From positions 28,255 to 92,254 of the forward strand of contig CANQGE010000005.1 of the NCBI GenBank assembly GCA_947601495.1: a stretch of 64,000 nt of DNA, given 5' to 3'. How positions within the stretch are numbered: position 1 is the first letter of the stretch; each line of letters opens with the position of its first letter. Origin of the DNA: an uncultured Clostridia bacterium. GTDB lineage: Bacteria > Bacillota > Clostridia > TANB77 > CAG-508. The position numbers and the translations under genes are program-made. Under the pieces are notes generated by a model, which worked only from the letters and a program-made list of their open reading frames with translations, had not been told where the DNA came from and searched no databases. Positions 1 through 9,024 of the stretch are shown here, piece by piece.

Positions 1-120
1 CATCTCCTGATGGAAGGGTGCCATAAAATGCTATTTAGCAATTCTACGAAAATTGTTTGAACAAGAAGCTTGAATGAATTTTTATATTATAGGTATTATT
101 TTAAATTATTTTTAAAATTT

Positions 121-207
121 AAAATGAGGTTTAATTTAATTTTAAATTTAAAATAAGTTTAATTAATTTTAAATTTTAAAATGAGGTTTAAAATTTAAAC
201 CTCATTT
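121..207. repeat. Three degenerate AT-rich tandem units
   Basis: Units of 28-29 bp beginning AAAATGAGGTTTA recur at 121, 150 (as AAAATAAGTTTAA) and 178. The last one merges into the terminator palindrome of the adjacent histidine kinase gene. They look like local duplications of the terminator's left arm. I see no gene in 1-200. Confidence 0.6.
179..207 (-). terminator. Palindromic terminator of the kinase gene
   Basis: Two perfect 14-bp arms (AAATGAGGTTTAAA and its complement) are separated by one base. The right arm contains the kinase stop codon. The following minus-strand sequence is A/T-mixed rather than a clean T-run, so efficiency is uncertain. Confidence 0.5.
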
Positions 208-1713
208 CGCAGATTGAATTTCAAAATAAAACTCTACCCCATCTTTTTTATTTGTTACACCATATTTGCTCTTATACTTAGTCATAATTGCTTTTACTAA
301 AGCCAAACCTATTCCAGTTCCACCTTTAGAACGATCTCTAGATTCATCAATTTTGTAAAATCTAGTCCAAATCCTATTTAGGTTTTCTTCATCAATTTTG
401 CTTCCAGTATTAAAAACAGTAACTCTTAGTTTGCCCTCTTCTTTTCCTTTTTTTATTCCTATTTTAATTTTCTTTTTTCCATCTACTTCATTTACATTTT
501 TTATAGCATTTGTAAAGTAGTTTGTTACAACTTGCTCTATGTAAAAGTCATCTGCATAAACATTCACAACTTCACTATTATTAAATTCAACATCAATATT
601 ATTTTCTGATAAAACAACTTTTGAATTTTTTATTACTTCATCAATTAATTCTACTAAATTAAACTTTTTATCATTAAATTTTCTATCTTCATACTCTAAT
701 TTCATTAGTTCTAAAAGTCGTTTTACTAATTTGTCCATCTTGTTTGCTTCATCTAAAATTACATCTGCATAGAATTTTCTGTTTTCATCATCTGTGTTTA
801 CATTTTCTACCAATCCTTCTGCATACCCTTGAATTAAAGCAATTGGTGTTTTAAGTTCATGAGAAACATCTGAAATAAATTGTCTTCTCATTTCATCTAT
901 TTTAGATTTTTCTTCTATATTTCTTTCCAGTTCCACATTGTTTAATTTTAGCTTTTGTATGGTACCTTCTAATTTATCTGATAATGTATTTATACTTTTT
1001 CCAAGTTCATTAATTTCATCTTGACTATCGTTTATTCTATATTTTCTTTTAAAGTTTAAATTGCTCATTTCATTAGCAATATCATTTAGCTCTTCTATTG
1101 GTTTTGTAAATTTTTGAGCAATAAAAGTAATCGCAGTTCCTCCCATAATAATAGCTGCAAATCCCATTACTACAATAAATCTATTAGAAATGCTAGCACT
1201 ATCTTGAATTGGTGTAATTGGCATTCTTATATATAAGCTATAATTATTTTCTAGAGTAGATTTTAAAAGAACATATGTTATTCCATTTTTTCTATCATTT
1301 ACTTTTCTAATACTGCTTTTATCCTTTGAATACATTATGTCTGATTTATTAAAAATACTATAATTCACATCATATTTAATGTCTTCTATAGTTTCAAATT
1401 CTGATAAATAATTTTTATTAGTTGCATAAACTAGTTCTTCATTATTTAGTAAAAGTATTTCAAAACTATTATTTACAGCTATTTTTTCTAATTCTAATTC
1501 ATATTTTTCTTTTTTCTCTTCATCTAATATATTTGATAAATTTTCATTTATATAACTATAAGTATCTAATAATACATTATTTTTTGAATAGTAATATAAA
1601 GCTTCTAATACAGCATTATTAATTACTACAAAAAAAGCTATAATCATAAAAATTACAATACACAATGTAAAAAAAAGTTTAGCACGTACTGATTTTAATA
1701 TTTTTTTTTGCAT
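202..1713 (-). CDS. Sensor histidine kinase (HAMP, HisKA, HATPase_c)
   Basis: This membrane sensor kinase would phosphorylate the response regulator encoded immediately upstream. A membrane helix lies near residues 10-35, an extracytoplasmic sensor region follows to about 175, then a second helix (180-200) and a HAMP linker. The phospho-accepting His sits in SDVSHELKTP near residue 285, followed by an HATPase_c domain with N box and GGTGIGLALV G box. A GTG at 1722 abuts the regulator's stop codon. The ATG at 1713 is preceded by AGGTGA at good spacing, so I chose that start (503 aa). The two genes form a tightly coupled operon. The signal sensed is unknown. Confidence 0.9.
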   Translation of the reverse strand: MQKKILKSVRAKLFFTLCIVIFMIIAFFVVINNAVLEALYYYSKNNVLLDTYSYINENLSNILDEEKKEKYELELEKIAVNNSFEILLLNNEELVYATNKNYLSEFETIEDIKYDVNYSIFNKSDIMYSKDKSSIRKVNDRKNGITYVLLKSTLENNYSLYIRMPITPIQDSASISNRFIVVMGFAAIIMGGTAITFIAQKFTKPIEELNDIANEMSNLNFKRKYRINDSQDEINELGKSINTLSDKLEGTIQKLKLNNVELERNIEEKSKIDEMRRQFISDVSHELKTPIALIQGYAEGLVENVNTDDENRKFYADVILDEANKMDKLVKRLLELMKLEYEDRKFNDKKFNLVELIDEVIKNSKVVLSENNIDVEFNNSEVVNVYADDFYIEQVVTNYFTNAIKNVNEVDGKKKIKIGIKKGKEEGKLRVTVFNTGSKIDEENLNRIWTRFYKIDESRDRSKGGTGIGLALVKAIMTKYKSKYGVTNKKDGVEFYFEIQSAK

Positions 1714-1722
1714 AAATTTCAC

Positions 1723-2403
1723 CTATTTTATTTCAAATTTATATCCTATTCCCCTTATTGTTTGAATGTGTTTTCCTTTTTTACCTAATTTATGTCTAAT
1801 TTTTTTAATGTGACTATCTATAGTTCTTGAATCTCCATAATAATCATAATTCCAAACAGTATTTAAAATTTTGTCTCTTGATAAAGCTATGTTTTCATTA
1901 TCTAATAAATATTTTAAAAGTTCATATTCTCTAAAACTTAGCTCAACTTGTTTTCCATCAACAGTAACAGTTCTTCCTTCATTATCTATAACTATTCCAT
2001 CATAGCTTTTTAGTTCTTTTTCTTCTGGTCTTGATCTTTTAAGTATTGCTTCTACTCTTGCTACCAAAATTTTAGGACTAAATGGTTTTGTTATATATTC
2101 ATCAACTCCAAGTTCAAATCCAAATAGCTCATCATTTTCTTCTGCTCTTGCTGTAAGCATAATAATTGGAATTTTTTTATTTTCTTGACGAATTTGTCTT
2201 AAAACAGACCAACCATCAAGCTTTGGCATCATAACATCTAGCAAAATTAAACTAATTTTTTCCTTATTTTGATTATAAATTGAAATTGCCTTTTCTCCAT
2301 CTTCTGCCTCTATTATGTTATAGTTTTTTTGTATTAAAAAATCCTTAATTAATTTTCTCATTCTAGATTCATCATCTACTACTAATATTGTTATATCTGC
2401 CAT
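1723..2403 (-). CDS. OmpR/PhoB-family response regulator
   Basis: This is a DNA-binding response regulator paired with the downstream kinase. The N-terminal receiver domain has the acidic pair DDE at 10-12, the phospho-acceptor Asp56 in LLDVMMP, the LTA switch segment, and Lys in ITKPFSP near 106. The C-terminal half is a winged helix of the Trans_reg_C type (SFREYELLKYLL, then RTIDSHIKKIRHKLG and the IRGIGYKF end). An AGGAGG sits just upstream of the ATG. The stop codon is directly followed by the kinase start region. Target genes cannot be read from the sequence. Confidence 0.93.
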   Translation of the reverse strand: MADITILVVDDESRMRKLIKDFLIQKNYNIIEAEDGEKAISIYNQNKEKISLILLDVMMPKLDGWSVLRQIRQENKKIPIIMLTARAEENDELFGFELGVDEYITKPFSPKILVARVEAILKRSRPEEKELKSYDGIVIDNEGRTVTVDGKQVELSFREYELLKYLLDNENIALSRDKILNTVWNYDYYGDSRTIDSHIKKIRHKLGKKGKHIQTIRGIGYKFEIK

Positions 2404-2478
2404 AGTAAGTTTCCTCCTATTTTTAGAACTTTATTTACAATTTACTTATATACTATAATTATGTTTTCTGTGTGAAAT

Positions 2479-4248
2479 TTAATTTTTTATTAAATTTTTT
2501 AATTCATTTAAATTTTTTCTAAAATATTCAAATGCTATTTCATAAGTGTTTGGATCTTCTAAGTCTACTTCTACTGATTTTAACAAGCTTAAAGAATCCT
2601 TAGAACCACCTTCACTTAGCATATTAATATATTTTTGAACATAATCTTTCTCACCGGATAAAATTTTACTTGCTATAACTATTGCTGAAGTTATACCTGT
2701 TGAATATTTATAAACATAAAAGCAACTATAGAAATGAGGAATTCTTGCCCATTCATATTTTATTTCATCATTTATTATTGCAGAATCTCCAAAATATTTT
2801 TTTACTAATTCAAAATAAATTTGATTTAAATTTTCTGATGTTAAATTTTGCCCTTCTTCAATTTTAAAATGAACATCTTTTTCAAATTCTGCAAACATTG
2901 CTTGCCTTATTAACGTAGCTCTTATAGTATCTAATTGCTCATTTATTAATGCCATTTTCTTTTTATTATCTGTTTCTTTATTTATTAAATAATTTGCTAA
3001 AAGAATTTCATTAACTGTTGAAGCAACTTCGGCAACCATTATAGTATAATTTGCATTTATTACATTTTGCTTTTTGCTTGCATAATAGCTATGCATAGAA
3101 TGACCTAGTTCATGTGCTATTGTTGAAACATCTCTAGAAGAATTTACGTAATTTAATAAAACAAAAGGATGAACTGAATGAATTCCCATGCTGTATGCTC
3201 CGCCCATTTTATTTTCTTTTGTGTATACATCTAGCCAATTATTTTCAAAAGCATGTTTAAGCATGTTTACATATTCTTCTCCCATTGGAGCTAACGCATC
3301 TAGTACAATTTGCTTTGCTTCTTCATATTCTATTTTCTTGTTTTCCACATCTAAAGTATTTACATATACATCATACATATTTACTTTGTCTTTTCCTAAT
3401 AAGTCTGCTTTTAGTTTTATATATTCATGATTTAAATATAAGTTTTTGTTTACTTCTTCTAGCAACGTTTCATATACTTTTACATTTGAATCATCATTAT
3501 TTGTAGCAGAATCTAGAGAAGATTCATAATTTCTTAATTTACTTGAAATTACTCTTTGCTTTACTCTTGATAAATAAAGCTCTGTTATTGTGTTTATGTG
3601 CTTTTTATATAAAGAATACATTGATTCAAAAGCTTGCTTTCTAATGCTTTCATTTTTATTCATAAGATATTCTGAAAATAAAGCTGAGTTCATTTTCAAT
3701 TCATTTTCGTTTTCATCTTTAATGCTTGGAAAGTCAAATTCTGTATTTGTAAAAATATCATAAGCATTTTCTGATGTAGAAAAAATCTCAGAATATTTAG
3801 CAAGCACTCCTTCTACTTCTTCACTTAGAATATGCTTTTTTCCCTTCATAATGTCTCTTATTACTTTTTCATATTCCTTCATTCTGCTATCTTTTAAAAA
3901 TTCTTCTAACTTTTCATCATCTATTTTGCTAATTTCTGGTGAAATAAAGCTTTCTGCTTCTGAAAATTCTGTAGTTAATGCTTCTGCCATTTTATATAGT
4001 TTTATGCTTTCTTGATTACTCATGTCTTTATGATATTTAAGCATAGCATATCCATAAATTTTTTCATGAATTTCTAAAGCCTTTTCTAAATTTTTATAGC
4101 AAGTATACATTTCATCTACACTTGATGATAATTTTCCTTTACTTTGCTTTATTTTTTCAATTAGTTCATATAAATTTTTAATAGCAATATTAAACTCTTC
4201 TTCATTTTTAAATATTTCCTCTAAATTCCACTCTAACTTTTTATCCAT
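2479..4248 (-). CDS. pepF: Oligoendopeptidase F (M3B metallopeptidase)
   Basis: This cytosolic zinc peptidase would degrade short peptides. The zinc motif HELGH near residue 380, within STIAHELGHSMHS, has both His ligands and the catalytic Glu. The downstream region (NEILLANYLI) fits the third-ligand helix of M3 peptidases. The 589-aa length is typical of PepF (about 600 aa). An AAAGGA ribosome site precedes the ATG. It is followed by the kinase-like gene on the upstream side with only a 16-base gap, so the two are probably co-transcribed. Confidence 0.92.
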   Translation of the reverse strand: MDKKLEWNLEEIFKNEEEFNIAIKNLYELIEKIKQSKGKLSSSVDEMYTCYKNLEKALEIHEKIYGYAMLKYHKDMSNQESIKLYKMAEALTTEFSEAESFISPEISKIDDEKLEEFLKDSRMKEYEKVIRDIMKGKKHILSEEVEGVLAKYSEIFSTSENAYDIFTNTEFDFPSIKDENENELKMNSALFSEYLMNKNESIRKQAFESMYSLYKKHINTITELYLSRVKQRVISSKLRNYESSLDSATNNDDSNVKVYETLLEEVNKNLYLNHEYIKLKADLLGKDKVNMYDVYVNTLDVENKKIEYEEAKQIVLDALAPMGEEYVNMLKHAFENNWLDVYTKENKMGGAYSMGIHSVHPFVLLNYVNSSRDVSTIAHELGHSMHSYYASKKQNVINANYTIMVAEVASTVNEILLANYLINKETDNKKKMALINEQLDTIRATLIRQAMFAEFEKDVHFKIEEGQNLTSENLNQIYFELVKKYFGDSAIINDEIKYEWARIPHFYSCFYVYKYSTGITSAIVIASKILSGEKDYVQKYINMLSEGGSKDSLSLLKSVEVDLEDPNTYEIAFEYFRKNLNELKNLIKN

Positions 4249-4264
4249 AGTTTATCCTTTCTTT

Positions 4265-5608
4265 TTAACGTTCTTCTCCTTCTTGTTTATTACTTTTGTC
4301 ATATTTATATTGTTCTATAATTACATCTAATATGCCTTCTCTATATTCTGGATCTCCTTTTAAATATAGCATGTCTAAATCAGAAATTACAATATCTCCT
4401 TTTTTTAACGCTACATGCTCTTCTGATTGAACCATTGTGTCTTCTAAAAATCCAAATACATTAAAGTCCTTACTTCTTATAAATTCTGGTATTTTATTGT
4501 CTTGAGTTAACACAAGCAAATTATCTTTTCTTGCATCACCCCATATAATTCCAGCAGATTCTAGCTCTTTATATATTTCTATCAACTTTTCATCCGTTAT
4601 TTCTGCAGAATCTACTATTCCATAGTTAAATACTTCTAAGCAACTTCCATCATTATATTTTTTTCTAAAATACGGCATCATAATTCTTGGATGATATGGT
4701 ATGTTGTATTTTCTTCTTCCTGCTCCTAATTTTACAACTTGATCTCCTGTACATATTACAAAGCTTGAAGATCCACATGATAAAAATTGATATTTGTTTC
4801 CATTTGATACTGCTTGAAGAATCAATTTTTTCTCTTCTCTATCATCTGAACAAACTAAATGCGCAAATTCTTTATCTTTGTCGTAAATAGCATCTTTTTT
4901 CTTAATAATTTTTGATTGTTCAGATCTAGGCATTTCAAGAATGCTTTGCAATCTATGTGGAGGCTCTTCATCTAAAACGATGTCATCATATAATTGTGCA
5001 AAATAACTATATTCTTCATATTCATCTTTGAATTCTGGAATGTCTTTTAATGCTTTTATTATTGTAAAAAAATCTTTTGTGAAAAAAAGTTCGTCATTTA
5101 TGTTTGGAAAGCATTTTTCTTTTATTTCGCTAAAATGTTGTTTTAATTTTTTTCTTCCTAGTTCTGTTTTTAACAATGGAACAACAATATAATCCATATT
5201 TTTTCTGCTTTCTTCTAATAATGTTTCAAACTCTTCTGCTATAACTTTTTCTCCGCCTTCAATGTTTGAGAGTTCTTTTGCTATTTTTGAAACATCATCA
5301 TAATGTCCATAGTCTATAAGGAAACGTAAACTTTCTAATATATCTTTTCTTGCTTCTGGACTTTGGGCTAAATATGGTAACGTACCTGCAGAATCAATTG
5401 TGTTATTATAGATAATATCCCAATTTTCTTTAGCTACTTCTAATCCTTCTGGATATTTCATAAAGACCTCTAGTAGTGCTTTTAATTCTTCTGGAGTTGC
5501 TAGCAAAGAAATAGCTTTTATTTGCTTAGATATTTCTTTTCTAACATCTGCATTTTCAATATGTAAAATCATTCCTTTAACTGTTTCATGAATATCAATT
5601 TTTCTCAT
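4265..5608 (-). CDS. Kinase-fold-like protein of unknown role
   Basis: I do not recognise the family. The N-terminal half is helical and repeat-like. The C-terminal third looks like an atypical protein/small-molecule kinase: a Gly/Ser-rich strand (LSCGSSSFVI), a VVKLG lysine strand, a catalytic-loop-like WGDARKDNLLV, and ISDLDML where DFG would be. That order matches the eukaryotic-like kinase/phosphotransferase fold, but the match is by eye. An upstream in-frame ATG at 5653 overlaps the predicted transcription start (-10 TAGAAT at 5658-5663, -35 TTGCCG at 5682-5687). I therefore prefer the ATG at 5608 (447 aa). It lies upstream of pepF in the same direction. Confidence 0.65.
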   Translation of the reverse strand: MRKIDIHETVKGMILHIENADVRKEISKQIKAISLLATPEELKALLEVFMKYPEGLEVAKENWDIIYNNTIDSAGTLPYLAQSPEARKDILESLRFLIDYGHYDDVSKIAKELSNIEGGEKVIAEEFETLLEESRKNMDYIVVPLLKTELGRKKLKQHFSEIKEKCFPNINDELFFTKDFFTIIKALKDIPEFKDEYEEYSYFAQLYDDIVLDEEPPHRLQSILEMPRSEQSKIIKKKDAIYDKDKEFAHLVCSDDREEKKLILQAVSNGNKYQFLSCGSSSFVICTGDQVVKLGAGRRKYNIPYHPRIMMPYFRKKYNDGSCLEVFNYGIVDSAEITDEKLIEIYKELESAGIIWGDARKDNLLVLTQDNKIPEFIRSKDFNVFGFLEDTMVQSEEHVALKKGDIVISDLDMLYLKGDPEYREGILDVIIEQYKYDKSNKQEGEER

Positions 5609-5695
5609 TATAATTCTTACAAAACATTTTCCCTTCTTTAGACTATTTTCCATTAATATTCTATCATAGTTTCTTATCTTTCGGCAATAAATTTA

Positions 5696-5723
5696 TTTAC
5701 TTTTTCAATTTCTGTGATATAAT
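5696..5723 (+). promoter_or_regulatory. SigA-type promoter for the DUF4364 gene
   Basis: A TTTACT -35 box, 16-base spacer and perfect TATAAT (5718-5723) precede an AAGGAGG ribosome site at 5739-5745. The divergent minus-strand promoter for the kinase-like gene lies at 5658-5687, so the two starts share a compact intergenic region. Confidence 0.7.
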
Positions 5724-5753
5724 AACAGTACTTATTGCAAGGAGGAACTTAAA

Positions 5754-6290
5754 GTGAAATTAAATTCTGATGATCAATCTTTAGCAGAAAGTAAAATTTT
5801 GCTTTTATATATATTAAACAAAGTTGGAAAGCCTATAGCTCATAATCAATTATTAGAATTAGTAACTTCTATATCAGATATGAATTATTTTTATTTTGAA
5901 CAGTTTTTACTAGATTTATTAGAAGACAATTACATTTTAAAATATAATCAAGAAGACTTAGAAATTTATGAAGTAACTGATGAAGGTAAAAAAGCAATAA
6001 ATCTTACTATAGGAATTATTCCAGGAATTTTAAAATTGCAAGTAGATAGTAAATTCAAAGAAAATTTAGAAAATATTAAAGATAAGTTTTCTATTTCAGC
6101 AGAATATACTCCTATTTCTGAAAAGGAATTCTGGGTTAGATGTAAAGTTATAGAAAACAATAAAGCTGTTTTTGATTTGCAAGCTAATGCAGGTTCAAAA
6201 GAACAAGCAAAAAAAATAGTAGAAAATTGGAATAATAATGCAACTGAAATTTACCCTAAAATGCTAGAAAATTTAATTGGAAAAGAATAA
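5754..6290 (+). CDS. DUF4364 family protein (winged-helix type)
   Basis: The 178-aa protein begins at GTG nine bases after a strong AAGGAGG. The first about 85 residues (SKILLLYILNKVGKPIAHNQ... then a TDEGKKAI strand) fit a winged-helix DNA-binding domain. The remainder is the mixed region seen in DUF4364 proteins of clostridia. Its role is unknown; a transcriptional regulator is the usual inference. It is a single-gene unit with its own promoter and a strong terminator. Confidence 0.75.
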   Translation: MKLNSDDQSLAESKILLLYILNKVGKPIAHNQLLELVTSISDMNYFYFEQFLLDLLEDNYILKYNQEDLEIYEVTDEGKKAINLTIGIIPGILKLQVDSKFKENLENIKDKFSISAEYTPISEKEFWVRCKVIENNKAVFDLQANAGSKEQAKKIVENWNNNATEIYPKMLENLIGKE

Positions 6291-6330
6291 AAAATAGAAA
6301 TTTGAATAACAAAATTCAAACCTAAAATAA

Positions 6331-6400
6331 AAATCTTTTGTAAAAGACCATCTCTTATGATAATATCCTATCAAAAAAGTCTTTTTACAAAAGATTTTTT
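6331..6400. terminator. Bidirectional terminator
   Basis: The long inverted repeat AAATCTTTTGTAAAAGAC pairs with a downstream GTCTTTTTACAAAAGATTT. T-rich runs follow on both strands. It serves the plus-strand DUF4364 gene and the converging minus-strand polysaccharide operon. Confidence 0.8.
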
Positions 6401-6428
6401 ATATATTCAGTTAATAATTAAGTATTTA

Positions 6429-7433
6429 CTAATTGCTCTTTTTAAATTTAGATGTAATTCGTACTATTGCAGGTCTAACAGTGTATATTAACCCCAAAAT
6501 ATGTTTTGATATAACAAATGGTATTTTTTGAACTATGCTTACAATTTTGTCCTGTTTTGAATTAAATTTATATGGTTTAAACTCTCTATCTTTCCAAGGA
6601 CTCATGTTATAGTATTCTAAAAAGTCATTTAAAAAAGGATGATTAGAATTACTAAACCAAGGTCTTACTATGTCTAAATTTGTAGTATAATGTATAATAT
6701 AAGGTTTTTTTATAGCTTCTTCTATTTCTGTTTCAGAATAAAAATTACTTGGTTTTCTTAATACTATAATATCTTTATATTTTCTAGAAATTTCAATAGT
6801 CATAACATTAAATTTTGGACTTAATATGCCTATTTTTTTATGAAAAATTCCATTCAAAACATCTTGATCTGCATAGCTAATTTTATTTTTATATTTTTTA
6901 ACGAATTCTTGAATTTCCTTATTTATATCAATATTTCTCAATTTTTCTAAATCTATTAGTAATATTCCTGCATTTATATAATTATCATTATCAGCTAATC
7001 CTATATTTTTTTTATAGCCTTTTGAAACACATTCTTTAACGCCTAAAAATATATTATTTTCAAATTCTTCCTTATCCAAGTCAATTAAAGATTCTTTAAT
7101 AATTGTATCGCAATCAATATACATTATTTTTGATATTTCTTTAGGCAAAAGTAATGCAGAATATAATCTACTAAAAGCACTTATTGGCCATCTACTTGAT
7201 TTAATAAAATCATTTTTTAAATTAAAATTTTCAATATTAGCATCAATAATATATATTTTTCTTTTAAAATCTTTTGCAATACTATATAGTTTTTCTTTAT
7301 TTTTTTCATCAATATTTTCACCTAAAAGGTAAACTTCCAATTCTTTGACATTAGTATTATTTTTAAAGAGTGAAATCATTGATATTCCCATTATCCACAC
7401 ATAGTTATTGTCACATGTATATAATATTTTCAT
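6429..7433 (-). CDS. Glycosyltransferase family 8 protein
   Basis: This predicted retaining glycosyltransferase would add a hexose to a surface glycan. The first residues MKILYTCDNNYVWIMGISM form the nucleotide-binding start typical of GT8. The DxD metal motif appears as MYIDCDTII near residue 108. A second conserved region (YADQDVLNGIFH) fits the family. The basic C-terminal tail could contact the membrane. Its ATG overlaps the preceding gene's stop as TAATG, so translation is probably coupled. The acceptor and sugar donor are unknown. Confidence 0.85.
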   Translation of the reverse strand: MKILYTCDNNYVWIMGISMISLFKNNTNVKELEVYLLGENIDEKNKEKLYSIAKDFKRKIYIIDANIENFNLKNDFIKSSRWPISAFSRLYSALLLPKEISKIMYIDCDTIIKESLIDLDKEEFENNIFLGVKECVSKGYKKNIGLADNDNYINAGILLIDLEKLRNIDINKEIQEFVKKYKNKISYADQDVLNGIFHKKIGILSPKFNVMTIEISRKYKDIIVLRKPSNFYSETEIEEAIKKPYIIHYTTNLDIVRPWFSNSNHPFLNDFLEYYNMSPWKDREFKPYKFNSKQDKIVSIVQKIPFVISKHILGLIYTVRPAIVRITSKFKKSN

Positions 7434-7972
7434 TATTCCAATTCCTTAATCAAATTTATTGTTTTATAACTTTTATTCTTTTCAGATATTATTGGAGTTT
7501 GTCCTTCTAAATTCCAGTCTATATTTAAAGTAGGATCATTCCATAAAATTCCTATCTCATCTTCAGGATGCCAATAATTAGAAACCTTAAATAATACTTT
7601 AGCAAAATCTGATTTTACATAAAATCCATGGGCACATCCTTCTGGAATATATAGTAGTTGTCTATTTTCTTTGGATAATTTAAATCCCTGCCATTTTAAA
7701 TAAGTTTTACTATTTTTTCTCATATCGACAATAACATCATATATTTCCCCATATATAACACTAATTAATTTTCCTTGCGGATATTTTTTTTGTATATCTA
7801 ATCCTCTTAAAACATTTTTTTTTGATTTGCTTTCGTTTTCTTGAATAAAATTTAAATTTAACCCATTTTCAAAAAAAATTTTCTTATCATATGTAATAAC
7901 GTAATCATTACATTCTATAAATTTAACTAAAAAGGCTCCTTCAATTTGAGTCTCTTTTTTTTCTAATTTCAA
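7433..7972 (-). CDS. RmlC-like sugar epimerase, catalytic His missing
   Basis: The 179-aa protein is a cupin of the dTDP-4-dehydrorhamnose 3,5-epimerase family: KKNVLRG near 51, a G-K-LI-V--G strand, PEGCAHGF, and Y-HPEDE--I-WNDP. In RmlC the segment is RGLHxQ, with the His as general base. Here it reads RGLDIQ (Asp59, codon GAT). The protein may have another specificity, a different mechanism, or be inactive. It lies between the priming transferase and the GT8 gene; no rmlA, rmlB or rmlD is present in the window. Confidence 0.8.
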   Translation of the reverse strand: MKLEKKETQIEGAFLVKFIECNDYVITYDKKIFFENGLNLNFIQENESKSKKNVLRGLDIQKKYPQGKLISVIYGEIYDVIVDMRKNSKTYLKWQGFKLSKENRQLLYIPEGCAHGFYVKSDFAKVLFKVSNYWHPEDEIGILWNDPTLNIDWNLEGQTPIISEKNKSYKTINLIKELE

Positions 7973-7976
7973 ATTT

Positions 7977-8744
7977 TTATACTGCTCCTTCTTTTCTTAT
8001 TACGTTATTAATAGTTTTTAATACAATTGATAAATCTCTGACATTTGAATGATTTTTATGATAATTTATATCCATATTTAACCTATCTTCAAAAGTTACT
8101 TCGGATCTTCCGCCAATTTGCCATAAGCCAGTTATTCCAGGCTTGTACTTTGTTATTATCTTATAGTATTCTCCCATATCTTCTTTTTCTCTAGGTAAAT
8201 ATGGTCTTGGTCCTACTAAACTCATTTTGCCTGTTAATAAATGTAAAAATTGTGGAAACTCGTCTAAACTTGTTTTTCTTAAAATTTTTCCAATTTTAGT
8301 TATTCTTGGATCATTTTTTATTTTTCTATATATGTAAAATTCTTTTCTAACATCTTGATTTTCTTTTAAAAATTTTTCTAGCTTTTCATCTGCATCAACG
8401 CACATTGTTCTGAATTTAATCATTTTAAACAATTTTCCATCTTTTCCTATTCTTTCTTGAAAGAAAAAAATTGGACCATCATCTTCTTTATAAATCTTGT
8501 TTATTACATAAATAATCATAGTTAATGGTATTAATATAATAGTTCCAACTAATCCTGCTAAAATATCAATACATCTTTTTATTGTTTTAGAAATTAAGTT
8601 TTTTATTTTTCTATTTTCTTCTAAACAAGTTAATGCAATTATTTCTTCCTGAACTAGCGTTTCTTCACTTTCAAAATTAATACTATTTTCTAATTGAATT
8701 TCTTCTATAACATTTGTAGGTATTTTGGCTACCTTTGTGTTCAT
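7977..8744 (-). CDS. Priming sugar transferase (polyprenyl-phosphate type)
   Basis: This is a bacterial sugar transferase of the WcaJ/RfbP/PglC fold. It would transfer sugar-1-phosphate to undecaprenyl phosphate, starting a surface polysaccharide. One membrane segment (RCIDILAGLVGTIILIP) is followed by the signature KFRTM, KIGKILRKTSLDEFPQ and LVGPRPYLPRE, then KPGITGLWQI. An ATG at 8786 is possible, but GGAGG is correctly spaced before the ATG at 8744, giving 255 aa. It is the first gene of a three-gene operon with the RmlC-like and GT8 genes. Confidence 0.9.
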   Translation of the reverse strand: MNTKVAKIPTNVIEEIQLENSINFESEETLVQEEIIALTCLEENRKIKNLISKTIKRCIDILAGLVGTIILIPLTMIIYVINKIYKEDDGPIFFFQERIGKDGKLFKMIKFRTMCVDADEKLEKFLKENQDVRKEFYIYRKIKNDPRITKIGKILRKTSLDEFPQFLHLLTGKMSLVGPRPYLPREKEDMGEYYKIITKYKPGITGLWQIGGRSEVTFEDRLNMDINYHKNHSNVRDLSIVLKTINNVIRKEGAV

Positions 8745-8808
8745 TTTTACATCCTCCACTAAAAATTTAAAATAATGTTTTAGCATAAAGTTAAATTCTT
8801 TACGGATT

Positions 8809-8837
8809 ACTATATTCCATTATAATATACAATTCAA
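8809..8837 (-). promoter_or_regulatory. Promoter of the polysaccharide operon
   Basis: On the minus strand a TTGAAT box (8832-8837) and TATAGT (8809-8814) are 17 bases apart. Transcription would begin about 55 bases before the sugar transferase ATG. The rest of 8838-9024 is AT-rich with no feature I can support. Confidence 0.55.
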
Positions 8838-9024
8838 AAAAAAGCAACCATTTTATATTTTTTTAAGCATTTTATAACCACAAATAGCCATATTTTAGAA
8901 TAGTTTAGAAAGTTTTAGTAATTTATTTTAAAAATTTTATTTTAATTTTTTCAAAATAATCCTCCTTTAGCTTTTTCCGTAGAAATAAGTATAAATATTA
9001 CAATTATGTTAAATTTTTCATTTT

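Noticed and set aside
1..60. Possible C-terminal end of a plus-strand gene (reads HLLMEGCHKMLF... to TGA at 58-60).
   Set aside because: Only 19 codons are visible and I could not link them to any family, so it is not listed.
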